A stretch of 20,588 bases of DNA from JACRBE01 sp964429005 (GTDB lineage Bacteria > Chlamydiota > Chlamydiia > Chlamydiales > JACRBE01), in the NCBI GenBank assembly GCA_964429005.1, contig CAYSAJ010000030.1, positions 1 through 20,588 on the forward strand, in the 5' to 3' direction. The notes under the pieces are model-generated. The model was given only the letters and a program-made list of their open reading frames with translations. It searched no databases and was not told the DNA's origin. The position numbers and the translations under genes are program-made. Below, piece after piece: positions 15,460 to 20,588 of the stretch (position 1 is the stretch's first letter; each line of letters begins with the position of its first letter).

Positions 15460-16446
15460 TCAAAACCAGAAGCGAACGCCGACAACGAAGTTGGTGACGC
15501 TGGGGTCTTCGCCTGCTGCGCGCGCAAAATCGGCGCTATCGCCAATCCGCCAGCTTTGTTCGATGCCGATATAGGGCGCGAACTCTCGGGTGATTTCGTA
15601 TCGCAACCGTACGCCCAGTTCGAGACTGTCGATTCCGGCACCGATACCGAGCTGCGGCACATCTTGCGCCGCCAGATTTATCTCGGCGCGCGGTTGCAGA
15701 ATTAGCCGCTGGGTGATGCGCTGGTCGAGTTCGGCTTCGATCCGCGCTGTCAGATCGCCCCGGTGCGACAGGAACAACGCACTGTCCACCTCGAACATAT
15801 AGGGCGCCAGCCCCTGAAGGCCGATCACGGCATAGGTTGTGTTCGGTCCGGCAACATCTTGCCGTATGCCCGCCTGCAAATCGAAAAAAGGTGCAACCGC
15901 CTTTGCATAAAGGGCCTGGAACTCGGCATCCTCGACGCGCTCGCCAAAGCTGCCTTCGCCCTCGCTCTTGAACCAGAATCGGCTGGTGGTGCCACCATAA
16001 TAGCCTTGTAGGTCCCACAGATAGCCGTTCGAACCGTCGCGCACTTGTATTTCGGCGCGGTCGGCCTGAAACCAGAATAGAGGATAATCGCCGTGCATCT
16101 GCTGCAACTCGGCGCGTGATGCGGCCATCGCGTCGGCACCCCAGATTGCATCGGCGGCTCGCGGCGGACCACTGCCAGCCTCGGGCGGTGCTGGGGTTTC
16201 CATCTCAGGCCCCGTTGATGCCGATTCGCCACTATCTCCGCTTGCGATTGTGTGCCCTGCATGAGGATCTTGAACCTCCGTCGGCGGGGGAGAAGGCATG
16301 ATATGTCCCGCATGCGGATCGGCTTGCGGTGCAGGCGCTGGGTTGGCGGCTGGCGCGTTCGGACCGTGGCCCGCGTGCCCGCCATGGCCTTGGGCGAGCA
16401 ATGGTGTTGCGACCAGCGCCGTCGACAGCAGTAGTGCACGGATCAT
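15460..16446 (-). CDS. copB: CopB outer-membrane copper-resistance protein
   Basis: This 328-residue protein has a signal peptide (about 1-19), then a low-complexity His/Pro/Met region (20-100) with HGGHAGHG and two copies of DPHAGH (43-48 and 60-65). These repeats look like copper-binding decoration. The rest is the CopB domain, from about DYPLFWFQADRAEIQ, made of alternating amphipathic strands and ending in a terminal aromatic (GVRFWF), typical of outer-membrane barrels. CopB pairs with the multicopper oxidase CopA to confer periplasmic copper tolerance. The start overlaps the copA stop by four bases (ATGA), so the two are coupled. Confidence 0.93.
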   Translation of the reverse strand: MIRALLLSTALVATPLLAQGHGGHAGHGPNAPAANPAPAPQADPHAGHIMPSPPPTEVQDPHAGHTIASGDSGESASTGPEMETPAPPEAGSGPPRAADAIWGADAMAASRAELQQMHGDYPLFWFQADRAEIQVRDGSNGYLWDLQGYYGGTTSRFWFKSEGEGSFGERVEDAEFQALYAKAVAPFFDLQAGIRQDVAGPNTTYAVIGLQGLAPYMFEVDSALFLSHRGDLTARIEAELDQRITQRLILQPRAEINLAAQDVPQLGIGAGIDSLELGVRLRYEITREFAPYIGIEQSWRIGDSADFARAAGEDPSVTNFVVGVRFWF

Positions 16447-18251
16447 TTCGCCGCTCCGGGTCCAACCACCGTCACGGTTTGCATCATGCCGCCATGCATG
16501 TGGTAAAGTAGGTGGCAGTGGAAAGCCCAGTCACCCGGCTCGTTCGCGGTAAGGTCGAATGTCGCGCTTGCACCCGGCTGAACAATCATCGTGTTCTTGC
16601 GAGGCTGAAGCGATGCCGACTGGCCGTTGACCATTTCAAAGAACATCCCGTGCAAGTGGATTGGGTGCGCCATCATCGTGTTGTTAACGAGCTTCACCCG
16701 CACCCTTTCATTCCAGGCGAAGCGGATCGGGACGTCGCTGACGGCTGAAAACATGCGGCCGTCGAACGACCACATATAGCGCTCCATATTGCCGGTCAGG
16801 TGCAGCTCGAGCAGCCGCGATGGCTCGCGCGTATCGGCATTGGCATCGCGCGCGACCAACATCCGGTAGTTGAGTACGCGGTGTTCGACATCGCGCAGGC
16901 CAAGGCCGGGATCGCCCATTTTGTCGACCGGCGCCATCGACACCATGTCGACACCGGGACCAACCTTGACGTCAGGTGGCAGCAGCGCAGTATCGCGCAT
17001 ATTCATACCGTCCATGGACATTTCGGATGACGTAACGGCTTTGGCTGGGGCGGCATCTCCATGGCCCATCTTGCTGTGGTCCATCGCGCCATGATCCATT
17101 GCTCCATGGCCCATGCCCCCGTCGCCGTGGTTCATCCCCATGTCGGCCATCGTTAGCAGCGGTGGGTCGCGCAAGGCCGGCACGGCGGCGCGCGCACCCG
17201 GTTTGCTGGACAGCGTTGCAAGCGCCATGCCAGACCGGTCCATTGATTCCGCGACGATGCTATAGGCATCTGCGGTGCCCGGCTCGACAATCACGTCATA
17301 GGTTTCGGCCGTTCCGATCTGGAATTCATCGACCTCGACGGGGCGCACCGCCTGACCGTCGGTCGCGACCACGCTCATGGCAAGGCCCGGGATGCGAACA
17401 TTGAAAAAGCTTTGCGCCGAGCCGTTGATAATTCTCAACCGCACGCGCTCGCCCGCCTTGAACAGATATTCCATCCCCTCTTTTGGCCCGCGCCCGTTCG
17501 CAAGGAAGGTATAGGTCGGCGCGCCGATGTCGGCGATATCGGTCGGCATCATCCGCATTTCGGCCCACATCCGCCGTTCTTCGGCCGACATGGGGTAATC
17601 GTCGGTCAATGTATTCTGCTGGCGGTTGAAATAGCCTTCGCCGGTGCGCAGCCGGTTCATGATGAAATGCGGGTCGAGCGTGGTGAAATCGCTTAGCAGC
17701 AGGATATAGTCGCGGTCCGCGCGGATTGGATCGCCCCCGCGCGGTTCGATGATCATCGGCCCATAATGGCCTGATTGCTCCTGAAGCCCCGAGTGGCTGT
17801 GGTACCAATAGGTGCCCGATTGTCGGATAGGAAACTCATATTTGAAGGTCTCGCCGGGCTTGATACCCGGAAAGCTTATGCCCGGTACGCCGTCATATTG
17901 GAATGGCAGCAGCAGGCCGTGCCAATGGATCGAGCTGTCGACGTCGAGATTGTTCGTGACATTGAGGCGAACATTCTGCCCCTCAGTCAAACGGATAAGC
18001 GGACCCGGCACGCTGCCATTGACCGCCACGCCCGGGCCGCGACGACCTTCAACGATGCGATGGCCGCCGCCAATCGTCAGATTAATTGCTTCGCCCGAAA
18101 CTTCGTCAAATCCTGCGGGGATGCGCGGCCCGCCACGACCATGACCGCCGCGATGCACATTATGACCCTGTGCCCATGCAGGCACAGCAAGCATCGAAGC
18201 CCCAATGCCAAAACCGTTCAAAATACAACGCCGAGAGAGTTGAGTCGTCAT
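16443..18251 (-). CDS. copA: CopA multicopper oxidase, copper resistance (PcoA/CopA type)
   Basis: This 602-residue periplasmic multicopper oxidase oxidises Cu(I) and binds copper. A Tat signal (SRRCILNG, about 6-13) and hydrophobic stretch come first, with cleavage near AWAQG. Copper-site motifs are in place: HWHG at 109-112, YWYHSHSG and GHYGPMIIEP in the first cupredoxin, then HPIHLHG at 529-535 and HCHLLYHMHGGM from 578 in the last one. A Met/His/Asp-rich insert (about 368-420) with repeated MDH, MGHG and MNM units is typical of CopA/PcoA. I start at 18251, not 18293: the longer frame would begin inside the CsoR-type operator, and the Tat motif should sit close to the N-terminus. AAGGA lies 11 bases upstream, a little far. 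First gene of the cop operon. Confidence 0.95.
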   Translation of the reverse strand: MTTQLSRRCILNGFGIGASMLAVPAWAQGHNVHRGGHGRGGPRIPAGFDEVSGEAINLTIGGGHRIVEGRRGPGVAVNGSVPGPLIRLTEGQNVRLNVTNNLDVDSSIHWHGLLLPFQYDGVPGISFPGIKPGETFKYEFPIRQSGTYWYHSHSGLQEQSGHYGPMIIEPRGGDPIRADRDYILLLSDFTTLDPHFIMNRLRTGEGYFNRQQNTLTDDYPMSAEERRMWAEMRMMPTDIADIGAPTYTFLANGRGPKEGMEYLFKAGERVRLRIINGSAQSFFNVRIPGLAMSVVATDGQAVRPVEVDEFQIGTAETYDVIVEPGTADAYSIVAESMDRSGMALATLSSKPGARAAVPALRDPPLLTMADMGMNHGDGGMGHGAMDHGAMDHSKMGHGDAAPAKAVTSSEMSMDGMNMRDTALLPPDVKVGPGVDMVSMAPVDKMGDPGLGLRDVEHRVLNYRMLVARDANADTREPSRLLELHLTGNMERYMWSFDGRMFSAVSDVPIRFAWNERVRVKLVNNTMMAHPIHLHGMFFEMVNGQSASLQPRKNTMIVQPGASATFDLTANEPGDWAFHCHLLYHMHGGMMQTVTVVGPGAAK

Positions 18252-18255
18252 ACTA

Positions 18256-18284
18256 TTGCATATCCTTCCCGACCCTGATACTAT
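18256..18284 (+). promoter_or_regulatory. Probable promoter of the csoR-ATPase operon
   Basis: TTGCAT (18256-18261) and TACTAT (18279-18284) are separated by exactly 17 bases. The matches are moderate (3/6 and 4/6). The -10 box touches the CsoR-type operator at 18283-18299, which suits repression. It lies 33 bases before the regulator's start codon. Confidence 0.45.
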
Positions 18285-18303
18285 ACCCCCCATGGGTATT
18301 CAA
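18275..18303 (-). promoter_or_regulatory. Probable promoter of the copABCD operon
   Basis: On the minus strand TTGAAT (18298-18303) and TATCAG (18275-18280) are 17 bases apart, each with four of six consensus bases. The CsoR-type operator fills the spacer between them, a classic repressor position. It lies 24 bases upstream of the copA start. Confidence 0.5.
18283..18299. promoter_or_regulatory. CsoR-type operator shared by copA and csoR
   Basis: ATACCC-CCCAT-GGGTAT is a 17-bp inverted repeat with a long C/G run, which is the general form of CsoR-family operators (TACCC...GGGTA). It lies between the divergent copA and csoR-like genes and overlaps both proposed promoters. A copper-released repressor bound here could control both arms. 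Confidence 0.75.
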
Positions 18304-18316
18304 GAGGGAATTTTAT

Positions 18317-18589
18317 ATGGGCGTTCAAAAGACAGATATCCTCAATCGTCTCAAGCGAATCGAGGGGCAAGTGCGCGGTGTTGCGCAGATGGTGGCAGAT
18401 GATCGCTACTGTATCGACATCCTGCATCAGGTGCAGGCTGTAAAGGCAGCGCTGGCAAAGGCTGAAAGCGCAATACTGAAGGACCACGCTGCCTGCTGCG
18501 TTGCTGAAGCGATTGCGTCAGGGGACGTTGCCGAACAACGCGCCAAATTCGGCGAACTCATCGACCTTTTTGAAAAAGTGAAGCGATAA
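18317..18589 (+). CDS. csoR: CsoR-family copper-responsive repressor
   Basis: This 90-residue all-helical repressor belongs to the CsoR/RcnR/FrmR family. The DNA-facing start (ILNRLKRIEGQVRGVAQMV, 8-26) is the family signature. The metal site C32, H57 and C61 has exactly the 25- and 4-residue spacing of the Cu(I) triad in Mycobacterium CsoR (C36/H61/C65), so copper is the expected effector. A second Cys, C60, sits beside C61. The much longer open frame beginning at 18086 is rejected because it overlaps copA. An AGAGGG ribosome binding site lies about 8 bases before the ATG at 18317. It is divergent from copA across a shared operator and 64 bases upstream of the P-type ATPase. Confidence 0.93.
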   Translation: MGVQKTDILNRLKRIEGQVRGVAQMVADDRYCIDILHQVQAVKAALAKAESAILKDHAACCVAEAIASGDVAEQRAKFGELIDLFEKVKR

Positions 18590-18653
18590 CGCCGGTAAGC
18601 TAGCAATGCCTTCAATTGCTGGCCCGGACGGTCATTGCTGAAGGAGAATCCAA

Positions 18654-20588
18654 ATGACGATTCACGCTGAACATGCCCCTAACCACCGCGACGGCTTGAA
18701 AGGCGGCGCATCAAGCGCCATTGACCCAGTCTGTGGCATGACCGTTGATCGCGCTACAACCCTCCATCATGCTACACACGCGGGTAGCGACTATCACTTT
18801 TGCAGCGAGCGATGCCACGACAAGTTCGTTGCAGATCCTCAGGCCTATATCGGAGCGAGGCCCTCATCGCTGTCGCATCATGTCGACACTGCCGCCATTT
18901 ACACTTGCCCTATGCACCCTCAGATTCGTCAGACAGGCCCCGGCGCTTGCCCGATCTGCGGAATGGCACTTGAACCGGAAACGGTCACTGCAGATTCCGG
19001 TCCGAATGCTGAACTCGCTGACATGACGCGGCGTTTCTGGGTTGCGCTGGTCCTTACCCTGCCTGTCTTTGCGCTAGAAATGGGCGGGCATCTAACGGGA
19101 CTGATGATGCTCGTCGGCAAGCAGGCTTCTAATTGGATTCAGTTCGCGCTCGCCACGCCAGTGGTATTGTGGGCGGGATGGCCGTTTTTTACGCGCGGCT
19201 GGGCGTCGCTCAAGTCGCGGCATCTGAACATGTTCACGCTAATCGCGATGGGTGTAGGCGTTGCCTATATCTACAGCCTTGTTGCGCATTTTGCGCCAGC
19301 GCTGTTTCCCCCCGCCTTCCGCGATGAGATGGGCACGGTGCCGGTGTATTTCGAAGCAGCGGCTGTCATCACTACACTTGTGCTGCTCGGCCAGGTCCTT
19401 GAATTACGTGCGCGCGAACGCACATCAGGGGCAATCAAGGCGTTGCTCGACCTTGCCCCAAAAACTGCGCGTCGCGTCACGGGTGCGAACGGAGACGAAG
19501 AAGTCACGCTGGACCAAATTGTCGTTGGTGACCGCCTTCGTGTCCGTCCCGGAGAAAAAGTGCCTGTTGACGGCATGATCGCCGAGGGCCGGGTCTCAAT
19601 CGATGAATCACTCGTCACAGGCGAATCGATGCCAGTGACCAAAGAAACTGGAGCCAAGGTCATCGCAGGGTCGATCAACAAAACCGGCAGCTTCGTAATG
19701 GTCGCAGAAAAAGTCGGCAAAGAAACTTTGCTTGCGCGCATCGTTCAGATGGTCGCCGAAGCACAGCGCAGCCGCGCTCCAATTCAGCGCATGGCGGACA
19801 CGGTTTCAGGCTGGTTTGTGCCTGCGGTCATTGCGGTAGCATTGTTCGCTGCAGCCGTCTGGGCGCTCATTGGGCCTGAACCGAGGCTGACCTATGCACT
19901 GGTAGCTGCCGTATCGGTATTAATCATCGCCTGTCCGTGCGCGCTTGGTCTCGCCACCCCGATGTCAATCATGGTTGGTGTCGGTCGCGGCGCACAAACG
20001 GGCGTATTGATAAAAAATGCCGAGGCGCTCGAAAGGTTAGAAAAAATCGATACGCTGGTTGTCGACAAGACCGGCACGCTGACCGAGGGAAGGCCCGCCG
20101 TTACCGATATTAAGACTGTCGGCGAATGGGACGAGAATGAGGTCTTACGCATTGCCGCAAGTCTGGAGCGCGGCAGCGAGCATCCGCTGGCCGACGCCAT
20201 CCTACGTGCTGCAAAGGACCGCAAGCTCTATCTCGTAACCGCTACCGACTTTGATTCCCCGGTGGGGCGTGGCGTGACCGGGATTGTAGGCGGCAAGCAT
20301 GTAATCCTCGGCGGTCCTCGCATTATGGCGGAACAGACGATCGACATTACGGCGTTGAACGATTCTGCTGAGGCGATGCGCTCGGAGGGTGCAACGGCGA
20401 TCTTCATTAGCATCGATGGCAAGCTGGCAGGACTGTTGGGCATTGCCGATCCTATCAAGGAAAGCTCGGCGAATGCCGTCCGCGACCTAAAGGCCGAGGG
20501 CATTCACATTGTTATGATGACCGGTGACAATCGCACCACGGCTCTGGCCGTTGCCGCACGGCTGGGCATCGACAATGTAGAAGCAGAG
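18654..20588 (+). CDS. P1B-type copper/heavy-metal ATPase with YHS and HMBD domains (3' end outside the window)
   Basis: 645 codons are visible and the frame is open at the right edge. The protein pumps Cu(I)/Ag(I)-type cations out of the cytoplasm using ATP. The N-terminus has a YHS domain (about 23-69; C27 in DPVCGM, C50 and C54 in FCSERC). Next comes a heavy-metal-binding domain (83-107; YTCPMHP and CPICGMALEP). There is no GMTCxxC-type HMA domain. Then come the membrane helices, the actuator motif TGES, the ion-binding CPC at 427-429, phosphorylation site DKTGT (D471), the HP motif (H510-P511) and TGDN (623-626). The CPC motif and csoR linkage favour Cu(I). A GAAGGAGA ribosome binding site lies 6 bases before the ATG. 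The hinge after TGDN and the last helices fall outside the window. Confidence 0.95.
   Translation, partial: MTIHAEHAPNHRDGLKGGASSAIDPVCGMTVDRATTLHHATHAGSDYHFCSERCHDKFVADPQAYIGARPSSLSHHVDTAAIYTCPMHPQIRQTGPGACPICGMALEPETVTADSGPNAELADMTRRFWVALVLTLPVFALEMGGHLTGLMMLVGKQASNWIQFALATPVVLWAGWPFFTRGWASLKSRHLNMFTLIAMGVGVAYIYSLVAHFAPALFPPAFRDEMGTVPVYFEAAAVITTLVLLGQVLELRARERTSGAIKALLDLAPKTARRVTGANGDEEVTLDQIVVGDRLRVRPGEKVPVDGMIAEGRVSIDESLVTGESMPVTKETGAKVIAGSINKTGSFVMVAEKVGKETLLARIVQMVAEAQRSRAPIQRMADTVSGWFVPAVIAVALFAAAVWALIGPEPRLTYALVAAVSVLIIACPCALGLATPMSIMVGVGRGAQTGVLIKNAEALERLEKIDTLVVDKTGTLTEGRPAVTDIKTVGEWDENEVLRIAASLERGSEHPLADAILRAAKDRKLYLVTATDFDSPVGRGVTGIVGGKHVILGGPRIMAEQTIDITALNDSAEAMRSEGATAIFISIDGKLAGLLGIADPIKESSANAVRDLKAEGIHIVMMTGDNRTTALAVAARLGIDNVEAE

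Noticed and set aside
18252..18293. Fourteen-codon N-terminal extension of CopA
   Set aside because: It would start inside the CsoR-type operator and push the Tat motif away from the N-terminus.
18086..18589. 167-codon reading of the csoR frame
   Set aside because: The added N-terminal codons overlap copA on the other strand and cross the operator; family length and the ribosome binding site support the ATG at 18317.

Overview
This window is a dense heavy-metal resistance island from a Gram-negative bacterium, most likely an alphaproteobacterium of the Sphingomonadales. That placement is an inference from gene order and protein style: czcCBA followed by a HupE-like protein and a 'transmembrane anchor' protein, plus a copABCD operon with a CsoR-type regulator. 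No rRNA, tRNA, CRISPR array, transposase or integrase is visible.

Layout, left to right. (1) 1-260 holds no gene I can support. 261-587 (minus) is a stand-alone MbcA/ParS/Xre-type antitoxin-like protein with no visible toxin. (2) 787-2282 (minus) is an MFS exporter with a His/Asp-rich tail of the kind seen in nickel exporters. It is broken only by a 100-N assembly gap flanked by an exact 55-bp duplication; removing 155 bases restores one 446-residue frame. (3) 2369-10119 (plus) is one long metal-efflux operon: a His-rich periplasmic CzcI-like peptide, CzcC, CzcB and CzcA (an HME-type RND pump carrying the divalent-metal signature D402/D408/E415), a HupE/UreJ-family membrane protein, a single-pass protein with a periplasmic beta-rich domain, and a small exported DUF6488-like protein. 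(4) 10152-13167 (minus) is a chromate operon of chrB-chrA-chrC type: a rhodanese-ChrB fusion, the CHR transporter and a Tat-exported Fe/Mn superoxide dismutase. It has a good promoter and a palindrome at the expected transcription start. (5) 13561-18251 (minus) is a copper operon: copA (Tat multicopper oxidase), copB, copC, copD and an NTF2/SnoaL-like periplasmic protein. (6) 18317-20588 (plus) is a divergent csoR-family repressor followed by a P1B-type ATPase with YHS and heavy-metal-binding N-terminal domains. The ATPase runs off the right edge.

The parts fit one theme. Divalent cations would leave through CzcCBA and the MFS pump. Chromate would be exported by ChrA, with a periplasmic SOD handling redox by-products. 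Copper would be exported from the cytosol by the P-type ATPase and oxidised or bound in the periplasm by CopA/B/C. The divergent copA and csoR promoters share one CsoR-type operator (18283-18299), so copper probably derepresses both arms together. The least understood part is the HupE / transmembrane-anchor / DUF6488 trio behind czcA. Its spacing says it is co-expressed with the pump, but its role is not known to me.
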